DNA of 64,000 bases from an uncultured SAR116 cluster alpha proteobacterium (lineage in GTDB: Bacteria; Pseudomonadota; Alphaproteobacteria; Puniceispirillales; Marisalimonadaceae). The DNA is taken from NCBI GenBank assembly GCA_902537945.1, contig CACBDG010000011.1:1-64000 (forward strand). Reading direction: 5' to 3'. The position numbers and the translations under genes were made by a program. Numbering within the stretch: the stretch's first letter is position 1; every line of letters begins with the position of its first letter. The notes under the pieces are model-generated. The model had not been told where the DNA came from and searched no databases. It saw only the letters and a program-made list of their open reading frames with translations. This document shows, piece after piece, positions 1-9,607 of this stretch.

Positions 1-442
1 CATATAATTTTGTTGTATTCCACTTTGTTTCATTTTGTGGAGTTTTTAAAATATTTAAACCGACCCCAGCTACAATAAAATTGTCAAAAGATTCTAATAA
101 AATTCCAGAGATTTTTCTTTTATCAACCAATACATCATTTGGCCACTTCAATTCAATTTTATTCATATCAATACCTAGATTTACTAATGTTTGTATCATT
201 GAAAAACCAATAATTAAAGACAACTGATGCCAATGAGCTTTGTCCATTTTTGGTCTTATAATGGTTGATAAAAAAAGATTGCCTTTCATCGATTCCCAGT
301 GTTTTTTATTCCTACCACGCCCTTTGGTTTGGAAGTAGGATAAATATGAACTTCCCTCTGGTGATCCTTGATTTGCATTTATTATTGCAATATCATTAGT
401 GCTAGAACAAGTTTGCAATATGTTGAGTTCAATATGTGTCAA
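1..442 (-). CDS. birA: Biotin--[acetyl-CoA-carboxylase] ligase, partial (C-terminus beyond window)
   Basis: Attaches biotin to the carrier domain of acetyl-CoA carboxylase in the cytoplasm. About 147 residues are visible, translated from the minus strand. They carry the ligase signatures in order: SSTND near residue 14, QTKGRGRNKKHW, GNLFLSTIIRP, KWPNDVLVDKRKISGILLE and GVGLN. There is no N-terminal helix-turn-helix, so this is the short non-repressor type. No ATG is in frame. The best start is a TTG at 442, about 24 bases after the stop of the NuoL-like gene, with a weak upstream TAGG. In Alphaproteobacteria birA commonly closes the nuo operon; here it follows nqr and a NuoL-like gene. The rest of the gene lies left of base 1. 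Identity is confident; the start is an inference. Confidence 0.88.
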   Translation of the reverse strand, partial: MTHIELNILQTCSSTNDIAIINANQGSPEGSSYLSYFQTKGRGRNKKHWESMKGNLFLSTIIRPKMDKAHWHQLSLIIGFSMIQTLVNLGIDMNKIELKWPNDVLVDKRKISGILLESFDNFIVAGVGLNILKTPQNETKWNTTKLY

Positions 443-465
443 GAAAATACCTATAAGACCATTAT

Positions 466-2154
466 CTATTTAAAATTATATGAAGTGAAAGATTTTAGAT
501 AATATTTAAATAATTTATTATTTTGTAATCTTAAATTATTTCCTAACTTTGGAATAATGAAATAATTTAAAAATGCTAATAACATTCCAAAATAACATAT
601 AATATATCTAGTTTCAAAGAACCCTTCATTATTATCAAAATTATGATTTATTGAAAACTTCGTATCACCTACTAATACCAAACGCCATAAGTTTTCACCA
701 AAATTACCATAAAATAAATTAGACAAATACCAACCTGAAAAAATAATAAAAATAGATAGAACAAAAAGAATAAACTTTAAATAATACGATCCTTCTTCTA
801 TTTTATTGTATAAATGAATATTACAATTATTTTGACCTAAAAATACCATTAAAACTATCTTAAAAGCAATATAACTAATAAAAAAAGTATAAATAAAACA
901 ATATGTAATGATTAAAAAATAACTATTTTGATTAATTAATGAGAATTGAAAAAATATTAGTTGATTTGAGTAAAAACCTGAAAAATATGGTATTCCTAAT
1001 AAAGAAATAAAGCCAATTAAAATAAACAAAAACATTGAAGGACATTTGATAATAAGATTACCCATTTTTCTAATATCTTGTTCATTATTTAATTTGGATG
1101 ATATAATTCCAAAACTTAAACAAAGTATCAATAAAGATATTATTGATGTAAAAAAATGGAAAACTGCTGCACTGTACAATGTTAAACCAATTAAAATCAT
1201 TAAAATACCAAGTTGGGCAGATGCAATATATATAATAAGCTTTTTTAAATTATATGTACGAATGAGTAAAATTGAAAAAATAAAGGTAAAAAAAGAACCT
1301 AACATTAATAAAATATTTAAATAATCTAACCCTAATTTAGTTGAAGTTAAAAAACGTAAAATAAAATAAAATCCAATAGGCAAATAGAGCCCACATAAAA
1401 TAAGTACATACGAACTTGTATTTATATTTAATAGATCATACCTAGAATTAGATATATAAAACTGTCGACATCTTAATAAATAAGAAAATAACAAAATAAA
1501 AATTACAATGTCAAAACTACTAAAAGTTCTATCAAAAAAAGTAATATTGTTTTCAACAATTTTTAAACTTTGAAAAATAATATCAAAATTTATTGAATTT
1601 GAAAAAATATAAATAAAATACAAACTTAAAAAAAAACAAAGATCCGAAATTCTATTTTGAAAAAATATATTACTGTTATCAAACTTATTTCCCAAAATAT
1701 TAGACATAAAATAAGAAGATAGAATTATTAAATACCAGGCTAAAAAAAACTGAATTAAATTGTTAGAGGATATTAAAAATAATACACTAAAAATTGAAAA
1801 TGAAAGATAACTGTTGGTTTTAATGTTTATTGTATGATTTTTTGTTAAATTTATTGAGTAAATAGCTAATAATAACCCAATAAATATTACCACAACAATT
1901 AAACTAGAAACGAGTAGGTCAAATCTTAATGACCAATCTATTGAAAAATTATCTAGTTTTATCAAAGTGTAGAATAATAGTGGTAAATCTTTGTTTAAAT
2001 TTAAAATTTTCAAAAAAATATATAAACTTAAAGCAAAAGAAAGAACGTATAAAAAAATATTTAATGCATATAAAAATTCAGTTCTAATTTTCTTATTAAA
2101 AAACTGGAGTAATAAAAAACTTAGTAATGGGAAAATTAATAACAATATTTCCAT
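466..2154 (-). CDS. NuoL-like (proton antiporter M family) membrane protein with lost channel residues
   Basis: A 562-residue polytopic membrane protein, 13 or more hydrophobic helices. It aligns by eye with complex I subunit NuoL: FSIDWSLRFDLL near 70-81, NRISD (NuoL RVGD) at 167-171, and EQDIRKMG (NuoL EQNIFKMG) at 358-365. Residues expected to move protons are replaced. The TM5 glutamate (WEGVG) is Y141, the KSAQ lysine is R228, and the THAFFK histidine and lysine are S337 and L341. The HAATMVTAG helix motif is not recognisable. One lysine of the DIKR motif survives at 304-305. The C-terminus stops before the usual lateral helix. The gene follows nqrF by 89 bases and precedes birA, the slot where nuoN normally lies. 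It may be a remnant of nuo or an NQR-associated membrane subunit; function unknown. Confidence 0.7.
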   Translation of the reverse strand: MEILLLIFPLLSFLLLQFFNKKIRTEFLYALNIFLYVLSFALSLYIFLKILNLNKDLPLLFYTLIKLDNFSIDWSLRFDLLVSSLIVVVIFIGLLLAIYSINLTKNHTINIKTNSYLSFSIFSVLFLISSNNLIQFFLAWYLIILSSYFMSNILGNKFDNSNIFFQNRISDLCFFLSLYFIYIFSNSINFDIIFQSLKIVENNITFFDRTFSSFDIVIFILLFSYLLRCRQFYISNSRYDLLNINTSSYVLILCGLYLPIGFYFILRFLTSTKLGLDYLNILLMLGSFFTFIFSILLIRTYNLKKLIIYIASAQLGILMILIGLTLYSAAVFHFFTSIISLLILCLSFGIISSKLNNEQDIRKMGNLIIKCPSMFLFILIGFISLLGIPYFSGFYSNQLIFFQFSLINQNSYFLIITYCFIYTFFISYIAFKIVLMVFLGQNNCNIHLYNKIEEGSYYLKFILFVLSIFIIFSGWYLSNLFYGNFGENLWRLVLVGDTKFSINHNFDNNEGFFETRYIICYFGMLLAFLNYFIIPKLGNNLRLQNNKLFKYYLKSFTSYNFK

Positions 2155-2243
2155 AATTCACATCTTTAACTTTTATTTTAAACAATAATATTAAGTCAAA
2201 AAAGTAACAAAAAAATCTTTTCAATATCAATTAAAATATAATT

Positions 2244-3464
2244 TTATCCACCAAAATCATCAAGCATAATATCTTCCCTATCAACTCCAAGATCAAGAAG
2301 CATATTAATAACTGATTGATTCATCATCGGTGGACCACACATATAATATTCACAGTCTTCAGGTGCTGGATGATCCTTAAGGTATTGCTCATATAAAACG
2401 TTATGAATAAATCCAGTAAGGCCATTCCATTTATCTTCAGGCATTGCATCAGAAAGAGCTACATGCCAAGTGAAATTTGAATTCTCTTTTGCTAATTTGT
2501 TAAAATCTTCGACATAAAACATTTCTTTTTTAGATCTTGCACCATACCAAAAAGTTACCTTACGTTTAGTTTTAATTCTATTAAATTGATCAAAAAGATG
2601 ACTTCTCATAGGTGCCATCCCTGCACCACCACCAATAAAAACCATTTCTTTATCTGTTTCTCTAGCAAAAAACTCACCAAAAGGACCAGAAATTACAACC
2701 TCATCATTAGGTTTTAAGTTAAAAATATATGAAGACATCTTTCCGGCAGGAATTCCTGTAGAACCAGGGGGAGGCGAAGCTATTCTTACATTTAACATAA
2801 CAATGCCTTTCTCATCTGGACAATTTGCCATAGAGTAAGCTCTTTCTATTGGCTCATTACTTTCAGCATTAAAGTCCCAAATTTTAAATCTATCCCAATC
2901 TTCTTGGTATTCTTTCGCAACATCAAAATCTTTATAAGATAATGAATAACTAGGAGCCTCAATTTGTATATATCCTCCGGCTCTAAAGTTAACGTCCTCT
3001 CCTTCTGGAAGTTCTAATATTAATTCTTTAATAAATGTAGCAACATTATCATTGCTTCTAACTTTACATCTCCATTTCTTGACACCAAAAACTTCTTCAG
3101 GAACTTCAATTTCCATATCTTGCTTAACTGCAACTTGACATGATAAACGATCGCCACAAGATGCCTCTCTCTTATTTATATGACTTTCTTCAGTAGGTAG
3201 AATAGCTCCACCCCCTGAGTGAACTTTTACTCGGCATTGAGCACAGGTCCCGCCTCCTCCACAAGCTGAGGGAACAAAAAGCTTTTCTGCTGCAAGTGTT
3301 TGTAATAATTTACCACCAGCAGGAACAGAAACGGTTTTTTCACCGTTAATAGTAATATTTACATCACCTGACGAAACTAACTTACTTCTAGCAAATATGA
3401 TGATTGAAACTAAAGTAAGCACTATCATTGTAAAAAGAGTTATACCAAGTACAAATGTATCCAT
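2244..3464 (-). CDS. nqrF: Na(+)-translocating NADH:quinone reductase subunit F
   Basis: Electron-entry subunit of Na+-NQR; it oxidises NADH and passes electrons through FAD to a 2Fe-2S cluster. The 406-residue protein has an N-terminal membrane anchor (about 4-26). A ferredoxin domain follows with cluster cysteines C68, C74, C77 and C109. The FAD-binding RAYSMAN motif is at about 208-214. The NADH-binding region contains [12 protein letters not shown] at about 278-289 and ends in the family's C-terminal LDDFGG. Length matches the family (about 407). Last nqr gene of the operon nqrABCDEF; 11 bases separate it from nqrE. Electrons continue to the NqrD/NqrE iron site and the NqrC/NqrB flavins. 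Nothing unusual seen. Confidence 0.98.
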   Translation of the reverse strand: MDTFVLGITLFTMIVLTLVSIIIFARSKLVSSGDVNITINGEKTVSVPAGGKLLQTLAAEKLFVPSACGGGGTCAQCRVKVHSGGGAILPTEESHINKREASCGDRLSCQVAVKQDMEIEVPEEVFGVKKWRCKVRSNDNVATFIKELILELPEGEDVNFRAGGYIQIEAPSYSLSYKDFDVAKEYQEDWDRFKIWDFNAESNEPIERAYSMANCPDEKGIVMLNVRIASPPPGSTGIPAGKMSSYIFNLKPNDEVVISGPFGEFFARETDKEMVFIGGGAGMAPMRSHLFDQFNRIKTKRKVTFWYGARSKKEMFYVEDFNKLAKENSNFTWHVALSDAMPEDKWNGLTGFIHNVLYEQYLKDHPAPEDCEYYMCGPPMMNQSVINMLLDLGVDREDIMLDDFGG

Positions 3465-3475
3465 TTCTTAATCCT

Positions 3476-4084
3476 TTAAAGTTTAACGCCAGAGAAACAC
3501 ATAAAAGCCATCGCCATGAGCCCAGCAGTTATAAAAGTTATTCCAAGTCCTTGTAAGCCATCAGGTATATCACTATACTTAAGCTTTTCTCTTACACCTG
3601 CCATAGTAGCAATTGCCAAGGCCCAGCCAAAGCCTGATGCTATACCATAAGTTGTAGCTTCTGAGAAATTATAGTCTCTTTCCACCATAAATAATGAACC
3701 TCCTAAAATTGCACAGTTTACGGTAATTAAGGGAAGAAATATACCAAGTGCATTATATAATGGAGGGAAATATTTGTCTAATATCATCTCTAAAATTTGA
3801 ACTAATGCGGCTATAACACCTATATAAGAAATAAGACCTAAAAAAGTGAGGTCAACATCTGGAAATCCTGCCCAAGCTAATGCACCTGGTTTTAATAAAT
3901 ATGAAAGTATAATATTATTTGCAGGAACAGTAATAGATTGAACTATCATTACAGAAACACCTAAGCCAATAGCAGTTGATATTTTTTTTGATACTGCAAT
4001 GAAAGTACACATTCCTAAAAAGAATGATAGAGCTAAATTTTCTACAAAAATTGCTTTCACAGCTAATGAAATTAAGCCTTCCAT
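3476..4084 (-). CDS. nqrE: Na(+)-translocating NADH:quinone reductase subunit E
   Basis: Integral membrane subunit of Na+-NQR, 202 residues with six predicted helices in the pseudo-symmetric fold shared with NqrD. C26 (GMCTF) and C124 (VNCAIL) match the conserved cysteine pair that, with the NqrD pair, holds the intramembrane iron centre between NqrF and the NqrC flavin. The ATG at 4084 overlaps the nqrD stop codon by one base (TAATG), indicating translational coupling. Length and motifs are typical. The related RNF subunit RnfA is excluded by the full nqr gene order. Confidence 0.97.
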   Translation of the reverse strand: MEGLISLAVKAIFVENLALSFFLGMCTFIAVSKKISTAIGLGVSVMIVQSITVPANNIILSYLLKPGALAWAGFPDVDLTFLGLISYIGVIAALVQILEMILDKYFPPLYNALGIFLPLITVNCAILGGSLFMVERDYNFSEATTYGIASGFGWALAIATMAGVREKLKYSDIPDGLQGLGITFITAGLMAMAFMCFSGVKL

Positions 4085-4737
4085 TAATGTTCCTTTATTG
4101 TTTGTATTTTGTATTCACGCGATTCAACTTGAGATTTTTTCCATGTTCTCACACCCCAAATGATAAACCCTATTATAAAAAAAGCTGAGGGAGGAAGAAG
4201 TAATAAACCGTTGGGAACATACCACCCACCATTGCTCACGGGTTCAAAAATCATTACACCAAATAATGAGCCCGAACCAAATAGCTCGCGTATCACACCG
4301 ACAGCCATTAATAATAGGCTATAACCAAGACCGTTACCAACACCATCAATAAATGATTCAAATGGTTTATTTTTCATTGCAAAAGCTTCTGCTCTTCCCA
4401 TAACAATGCAATTTGTGATAATTAAACCTACAAAAACTGATAATGTTTTAGAAATTTCATAAGCATAAGCTTTTATTATTTGATCAACCAATATCACTAA
4501 AGACGCGATAATCACCATCTGGACAATAATTCTTATAGAATTTGGTATATAATGCCTTAAAAAGGAAATAAATAGAGATGAAAATCCACAAACAGCTATC
4601 ACAGCTAATGACATAACAAATGCAACATTCAAAGAAGAAGTTACTGCTAAAGCAGAACAAATTCCTAAAACCTGAAGTGTTATAGGGTTGTTATCTACCA
4701 ATGGGTCAGTAAGTAGTTGTTTCCTAGTTTGAGACAT
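4084..4737 (-). CDS. nqrD: Na(+)-translocating NADH:quinone reductase subunit D
   Basis: Membrane subunit of Na+-NQR, 217 residues, six predicted helices. C27 (GICSAL) and C110 ([14 protein letters not shown]) are the conserved cysteines facing the NqrE pair around the membrane iron centre. The ATNCIVMGR-like motif and the charged C-terminal tail ([12 protein letters not shown]) are typical of NqrD/RnfE proteins. The ATG overlaps the nqrC stop by one base (TAATG), and the stop overlaps the nqrE start in the same way, so C, D and E appear translationally coupled to keep subunit ratios equal. Confidence 0.97.
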   Translation of the reverse strand: MSQTRKQLLTDPLVDNNPITLQVLGICSALAVTSSLNVAFVMSLAVIAVCGFSSLFISFLRHYIPNSIRIIVQMVIIASLVILVDQIIKAYAYEISKTLSVFVGLIITNCIVMGRAEAFAMKNKPFESFIDGVGNGLGYSLLLMAVGVIRELFGSGSLFGVMIFEPVSNGGWYVPNGLLLLPPSAFFIIGFIIWGVRTWKKSQVESREYKIQTIKEH

Positions 4738-5528
4738 TAAGCTGCTCCATTTTGTAAATTTTTAAGGAACTTTTTAAAACCCGACTCTCCCATCCAAAAT
4801 TTAACCAAATTATCAACTCCGTTTGAAGTAAGAGTAGCACCAGCTAATGCATCAATATGATGTTCTTTGTTTTTTTGAGTTTTGGCAACTGTAATCATTA
4901 GCTCACCATTATCATTATTAAGCTTCTTTCCTTTCCATTGTGCTTTCCATTTAGGATTATCAACTTCTGCACCTAAACCTGGTGTTTCCGCATGTTGATA
5001 AAATTGAAGACCAAATATATCATTACCATTTTTTTCTAATGCTATAAACCCATATAGAGTTGACCATAAACCATATCCATGAATAGGAAGTATAATCTTA
5101 TCTAAGGAGCCATCTTCTTTTTTAAGAAGATAAACTGTTGCAAAGTTTGTCCTCCTACCAATTGAAGCTGGATCATCGTTTAAAGATATACTTAATTCTG
5201 GATCTTGAGCAGCAGCCTTGTCATCAAAAGTAATAGGATTAAATTTATTTGTAAACTTACCTTTATTTAAATCAACAACAACTGGCTCAAAAGATGAAAA
5301 AGTTTTTTTTACATCAATACCTTCATAATATACCCCAGCCACTTGCAAGATGTTTTTTTGTTTATCAATTGCTTTATTTATTTCTTGGATATTTTTTAGA
5401 TTTACGGCTGCGAATGAAACTACCATTGAACAAACAAGACATAAACTTACTGCTACAACAATAGTTTTAGTCATGCCATCAACTGGCAATTCTTTAAATT
5501 TAGTAAAAATATTATTAGAATTAGACAC
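4737..5528 (-). CDS. nqrC: Na(+)-translocating NADH:quinone reductase subunit C (covalent FMN)
   Basis: Periplasm-exposed flavoprotein subunit of Na+-NQR. The 263-residue protein has one N-terminal membrane helix (about 21-43) and a soluble FMN-binding domain. The flavinylation motif [10 protein letters not shown] at 226-235 places the covalently bound FMN on T232; ApbE, encoded nearby at 8311-9348, is the expected flavin transferase. The fourth position of the motif is Ala rather than the usual Ser/Thr. The start is a GTG that overlaps the end of nqrB by 8 bases, with no better ATG, again suggesting coupling. Relays electrons from the membrane iron centre to NqrB. Confidence 0.97.
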   Translation of the reverse strand: MSNSNNIFTKFKELPVDGMTKTIVVAVSLCLVCSMVVSFAAVNLKNIQEINKAIDKQKNILQVAGVYYEGIDVKKTFSSFEPVVVDLNKGKFTNKFNPITFDDKAAAQDPELSISLNDDPASIGRRTNFATVYLLKKEDGSLDKIILPIHGYGLWSTLYGFIALEKNGNDIFGLQFYQHAETPGLGAEVDNPKWKAQWKGKKLNNDNGELMITVAKTQKNKEHHIDALAGATLTSNGVDNLVKFWMGESGFKKFLKNLQNGAA

Positions 5529-6729
5529 TAAACTTTGCCCTTCTTTTTATATTTGCCATTACGACAAAATGATCAATCAATGGTGCAAATATATTTCCAA
5601 ATAAGATTGCAAGCATCATACCCTCAGGAAATGCTGGATTTAATACTCTTATCATTACCACCATAAAACCTATTAAAGCTCCATAAATATAACGACCTAA
5701 ATTTGTATGGCTACCTGAAACTGGTTCAGTTACCATAAAAACAAGCCCAAACGCATAACTACCGATAACAAGATGCCAGTACCATGGCATACTAAACATT
5801 GGATTTGTGTCTGAACCAATCCAGTTTAAAAAGGAAGAAAAAACTATCATACCAGCAAGACAACCAACTACCATTCTATAGTTTGCAATTTTAGTTAAAA
5901 GAAGGAAAACCAATCCTATAGCACACGCTAAAGTAGAAGTTTCACCCAGAGAACCTTGGATTGTTCCCAAAAAAGCATCTGTCCAAGTAATTCCATAATT
6001 ACTCAAACTTTCATAACCTTCGGCAGCTGCAATTCCTAGAGAAGTGGCACCTGAATATCCGTCTACAGGTGTCCAAATTGAGTCACCTGACATATAAGCA
6101 GGATAAGCAAAATACAAAAAAGCACGTCCGGTAAGTGCCGGGTTTAAAAAGTTTTTACCGGTTCCACCAAATACCTCTTTTCCAACAACTACACCAAAAG
6201 CAATTCCTAGAGCGACTTGCCACAAAGGAGTAGAAGCTGGCAAAGTAAGTGCAAATAACATTGAAGAAACTAAAAAGCCTTCATTAACTTCATGGCCTCT
6301 AATTGTAGCAAAAGTAACTTCACATATACCACCAGCAATTAAAGTGGTAAGATAAATTGGTAAAAAATATAATAATCCATGAAAAACATTCGATATTAAA
6401 CTATCAGGATTGATTCCTAAACCAGTTAATTGAAGGAATGATATTCGCCATCCTGATTGCGCTTCAACACCTAAGGAGGCCAACGCACTATTTGTCTGTA
6501 AACCAGTGTTGTAAAGTGCCCATAGAATACAAGGTATTGTAGAAATAACAACATATGTCATAACTCTTTTCATGTCTACATAGCTTCTTGCATGAGGAGC
6601 GACTTTTGTAACTGTGTTACTTGTAAAAAATATTGTCTCAACCATTTCGAATATCGGGTAATACTTTTCATATTTACCACCCTTTTCAAAGTGAGGTTCA
6701 AGGGAATTAAAATAGCTTCGTAGTGACAT
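5521..6729 (-). CDS. nqrB: Na(+)-translocating NADH:quinone reductase subunit B (covalent FMN, Na+ path)
   Basis: Largest membrane subunit of Na+-NQR; it carries FMN and riboflavin, and the Na+ translocation pathway and quinone site lie in or next to it. 402 residues with about ten helices. The FMN attachment motif DGYSGATSLG puts the flavin on T229. The conserved GTGKNFLNPALTGRAFLYFAYP region lies just before it. The start chosen is the ATG at 6729, preceded by AAGGA at six bases; the in-frame TTG three bases upstream has poor spacing. It begins four bases after the nqrA stop and overlaps nqrC by 8 bases. Confidence 0.97.
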   Translation of the reverse strand: MSLRSYFNSLEPHFEKGGKYEKYYPIFEMVETIFFTSNTVTKVAPHARSYVDMKRVMTYVVISTIPCILWALYNTGLQTNSALASLGVEAQSGWRISFLQLTGLGINPDSLISNVFHGLLYFLPIYLTTLIAGGICEVTFATIRGHEVNEGFLVSSMLFALTLPASTPLWQVALGIAFGVVVGKEVFGGTGKNFLNPALTGRAFLYFAYPAYMSGDSIWTPVDGYSGATSLGIAAAEGYESLSNYGITWTDAFLGTIQGSLGETSTLACAIGLVFLLLTKIANYRMVVGCLAGMIVFSSFLNWIGSDTNPMFSMPWYWHLVIGSYAFGLVFMVTEPVSGSHTNLGRYIYGALIGFMVVMIRVLNPAFPEGMMLAILFGNIFAPLIDHFVVMANIKRRAKFSV

Positions 6730-6732
6730 CAA

Positions 6733-8076
6733 TTATCCTTCTTTTTCAATTTTTGTTAAACTGTCTCTTAGGGCAGTTCCATATTCATATTTTGCAGGAC
6801 AAGCAAAAGTACATAATGCAATATCTTCTTCGTCAAGTTCTAGCGCTCCTAATGATTGAGCAATATCAGTATCCATAACCAACAAGGCTCTAAGAAGTTG
6901 TGTTGGCAAAAAGTCCTGAGGCATTAAAGTTTCAAACACGCCAGTTGGGACCATTGCCCTTCTTCCACCATTTAAATTAGAAGTAAGGTTAAATAGTTTA
7001 AAAAAACTAAATGCAGATAAAAGCACAGGCATCACAGAATATTTATTGGGTTGTGGTTTTATCCATCCAAAAAAATGTTTATCTCTATCTTCTTTAATAA
7101 TTGTAATTTGCCTAGAATATTTTCCTAAGTAAGCCATATCTCCAGCAGCATGAAAGCCTGAAAGTATTGAACCTGATATAATTCTACAACTTTCTGATTT
7201 AGGATATTCACCCTCAAGAATATCGTCAAAAGATGCACCAACAACAGTTTTTATTAACCTTGGATTTTCAGATAAAGGACCAGCAATAGATATAGTTCTG
7301 TAAATATCAATGAAACCATCTAAAAATAATTTGCCAATAGCAATCACATCCTGATAACCAATTGACCAAACTATTTTGTTAGCGTTTGGGGGATCTAAAA
7401 AATGCATGTGAGTTCCACTTAAACCAGCTGGGTGAGGTCCTGCAAATTCATAAGTTTCAAAATCATCAATATCAATATCACTATTTTCTTTTTTACAAAT
7501 AAAAACTCTACCTTCAGTTAATATCGATATTTTTTTTACTCCTTCTTCAAAAAATTTAATATCATTATTAATAATTATATCTGCATCTGGACTCAAAGGT
7601 TCAGTATCCATTGCTGTAATAAATATTGATGCAGGTTCAGAATTACAGTCTGGAATTTTTGAATAAGGTCTAGTTAGAAAGGAAGTCCATAAGCCACTAT
7701 CAAACAAACACTTTTTTATAAATTCTTTTTTTGATTTTTCTTTAGAATGAAGTTTTGTTATTGACACACCCTTGTCTTCTATATTTTCAATATCAATAAC
7801 AACACTTAATAATGCTCTCTTTTCTCCCCTGTTAATTTCTTTAACAAAACCTTTACATGGCGAGACAAAAGGAACATTTGGGTTATCCTTATGACAAAAA
7901 AGAGGTGTACCTCTTTCCACTTTATCACCTACGTTGACAAACATTTTTGGTTTAAGACCATTATAATCAGGGCCAAGAATTGCAACAGAGTTAGGAATTT
8001 TAGTTTCTTCTATAACTTGTTTTGGAACTCCTGCGACAGGAATATTAAGACCCTTCTTAAGATTAAATTTATTCAT
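6733..8076 (-). CDS. nqrA: Na(+)-translocating NADH:quinone reductase subunit A
   Basis: Cytoplasmic, cofactor-free peripheral subunit of Na+-NQR implicated in ubiquinone binding. 447 residues, the usual length. The N-terminus KKGLNIPVAG resembles the family's LDLPIAG start. Family features include VKEINRGEKRALLSVVI near 98-114, the THMHFLDPP segment and a C-terminal CTFACPAKYEYG with conserved cysteines. First gene of the nqr operon. It diverges from apbE across a 234-base AT-rich gap that should hold the promoters for both, so the complex and its flavin transferase may be co-regulated. Confidence 0.96.
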   Translation of the reverse strand: MNKFNLKKGLNIPVAGVPKQVIEETKIPNSVAILGPDYNGLKPKMFVNVGDKVERGTPLFCHKDNPNVPFVSPCKGFVKEINRGEKRALLSVVIDIENIEDKGVSITKLHSKEKSKKEFIKKCLFDSGLWTSFLTRPYSKIPDCNSEPASIFITAMDTEPLSPDADIIINNDIKFFEEGVKKISILTEGRVFICKKENSDIDIDDFETYEFAGPHPAGLSGTHMHFLDPPNANKIVWSIGYQDVIAIGKLFLDGFIDIYRTISIAGPLSENPRLIKTVVGASFDDILEGEYPKSESCRIISGSILSGFHAAGDMAYLGKYSRQITIIKEDRDKHFFGWIKPQPNKYSVMPVLLSAFSFFKLFNLTSNLNGGRRAMVPTGVFETLMPQDFLPTQLLRALLVMDTDIAQSLGALELDEEDIALCTFACPAKYEYGTALRDSLTKIEKEG

Positions 8077-8310
8077 CTAAAAAAAATTGACGCCTCTTTA
8101 AAAAAAACTATGTTAGGTTTGGTTAAACAAGTTAAAACGAATATTATTTTATATATAATATTATAAAAAAAACACAAGTGTATAAGTAGATATTTTTTAT
8201 TTTTTTATGATTAAAAAAGTTTATGTCAATAATCTAATCATTATTAATTAAAATTATCATAAATTTATATTGAATAAATTAGAATCTAATAAAACGAAAT
8301 TATAATAACA
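8077..8310. promoter_or_regulatory. Divergent nqr / apbE promoter region
   Basis: A 234-base, extremely AT-rich intergenic region between the divergent nqrA and apbE starts. It must contain promoters for both directions. Reading leftward, TTGTGT followed after about 18 bases by TATAAA (around 8145-8175) is a weak sigma70-like pair. AAGAGG lies upstream of the nqrA ATG. No clear operator, riboswitch or terminator was recognised, and the AT background makes chance matches likely. Confidence 0.35.
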
Positions 8311-9348
8311 ATGATATTATTAAAAAATAAATCTCAAATAAATTATGCGATCTTAATATTTAGTTTCTTATTAATTTTTTCATGCTCACAAGAAAAAAAC
8401 TACAATGCTAAAATAAAAGGAAACACGATGGGTACCTATTACTTAATAGAGCTTATAGATGTTCCAGTTAAATTGAAAATTAAAAACATAGAGTTAGAAA
8501 TTAAAAACACACTTAAAAAGGCAAATAAGATATTATCAAATTGGGATAAAGATTCTGAAATAAGCATTATTAATAAAACTGACAAAACTACAGCAATTAA
8601 AATTTCAGATGAATTAAACGAAGTTTTTAAGACTGCCAAAGAAATAAATGCAAAAAGCAATGGCTTTTTTGATTTAACCCTTGATCCGATAATTGAACTG
8701 TGGGGATTTGGTTACAAAAGTAAACAAATGCAAGTGATTCCAAAAAACAATCAAATAAAAAATATTTTATCTTTAACAGGTCAAAAATCATTTCTGAAGA
8801 TGAATTTTGATAACAATGAACTTATAAAAAAAAATAAAGATATTAAAATCAACTTATCTTCGATTGGCAAAGGTTACGGAATAGATTTAATTGGAAAAAA
8901 ATTAGATCAATTAGGAATAAATAATTACATCATAAATATTGGAGGTGACATTTTAACAAAAGGTTATAATAGTAAAAAAGAAAATTGGGTCATTGGTATT
9001 GAAAATCCAAATTTAAAAGAAAAATTAATAAAAGAGATAGTCAATTTAACAAATAAAGGTTTAGCAACATCAGGAGATTATAAAAATTTTTTCACTAAAA
9101 ATGGCAAAAGATATTCACACATCATAAATCCAAAAACAGGAAAGCCAATAAAGCATTCAACGAAATCAGTTACTGTAATTCATGAAAATTCAATGAAAGC
9201 TGATGGTTGGGCCACTGCTTTTTTAGCTCTAGGAAGTTTGGAAGGATTGAAAATTGCTAATAAAGAAAAAATAGCAGTTATTTTCATTGATGAAATTGAT
9301 AATAAGCTTATAAAATTTAAAAGTAATGCATTTAATAATTTAAAATAA
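8311..9348 (+). CDS. apbE: FAD:protein FMN transferase (lipoprotein)
   Basis: Transfers FMN from FAD onto Ser/Thr of target flavoproteins, here expected to be NqrB T229 and NqrC T232. The 345-residue protein has a lipoprotein signal: Lys-rich N-terminus, a hydrophobic stretch at about 11-24 and a lipobox ending in C25 (LIFSC). It is therefore probably a periplasmic, membrane-anchored lipoprotein. ApbE signatures are present: GNTMGTYY near 40, the SSIGKGYGIDLIG segment, INIGGDI, the GLATSGDY stretch, and HIINPKTGKP. Diverges from nqrA and is followed by nqrM, the usual company of nqr operons. Confidence 0.95.
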   Translation: MILLKNKSQINYAILIFSFLLIFSCSQEKNYNAKIKGNTMGTYYLIELIDVPVKLKIKNIELEIKNTLKKANKILSNWDKDSEISIINKTDKTTAIKISDELNEVFKTAKEINAKSNGFFDLTLDPIIELWGFGYKSKQMQVIPKNNQIKNILSLTGQKSFLKMNFDNNELIKKNKDIKINLSSIGKGYGIDLIGKKLDQLGINNYIINIGGDILTKGYNSKKENWVIGIENPNLKEKLIKEIVNLTNKGLATSGDYKNFFTKNGKRYSHIINPKTGKPIKHSTKSVTVIHENSMKADGWATAFLALGSLEGLKIANKEKIAVIFIDEIDNKLIKFKSNAFNNLK

Positions 9349-9391
9349 GACAACAATTGAGATTTTAAAAAAAATATCGTAAGTAATATAA

Positions 9392-9604
9392 ATGGATATA
9401 TTTATTTTTGCATTTTTCTTCTTTTTAATAATTACAATCATAATGTCACTTGGCGTGATTTTAACAAATAAAAAAATTAAAGGAAGCTGTGGTGGATTGA
9501 ATGCTATTTCTGGTTCAGACAAATGTTCCGTGTGTAATAAAGATATAGACCCTAATAATCCATTAATTGATCAACTTGATTGTAAAAAAATTCAAAAAAT
9601 ATAA
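9392..9604 (+). CDS. nqrM: NqrM, Na+-NQR maturation protein (DUF539)
   Basis: A 70-residue protein with one N-terminal membrane helix (about 4-24) and a short cysteine-rich tail: GSCGGL at 31-36 and C45-x2-C48 (KCSVCNKDI). This arrangement, length and position after apbE match NqrM, known in Vibrio to be needed for assembly of the NqrD/NqrE iron centre, probably by delivering iron. It starts 43 bases after apbE and ends four bases before a convergent small membrane gene. A short gene, but the motif plus context make the call strong. Confidence 0.9.
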   Translation: MDIFIFAFFFFLIITIIMSLGVILTNKKIKGSCGGLNAISGSDKCSVCNKDIDPNNPLIDQLDCKKIQKI

Positions 9605-9607
9605 CTT

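Noticed and set aside
1046-1324. Open frame on the plus strand inside the NuoL-like gene
   Set aside because: Antisense shadow of a long membrane protein frame; AT-rich codons give long antisense frames by chance.
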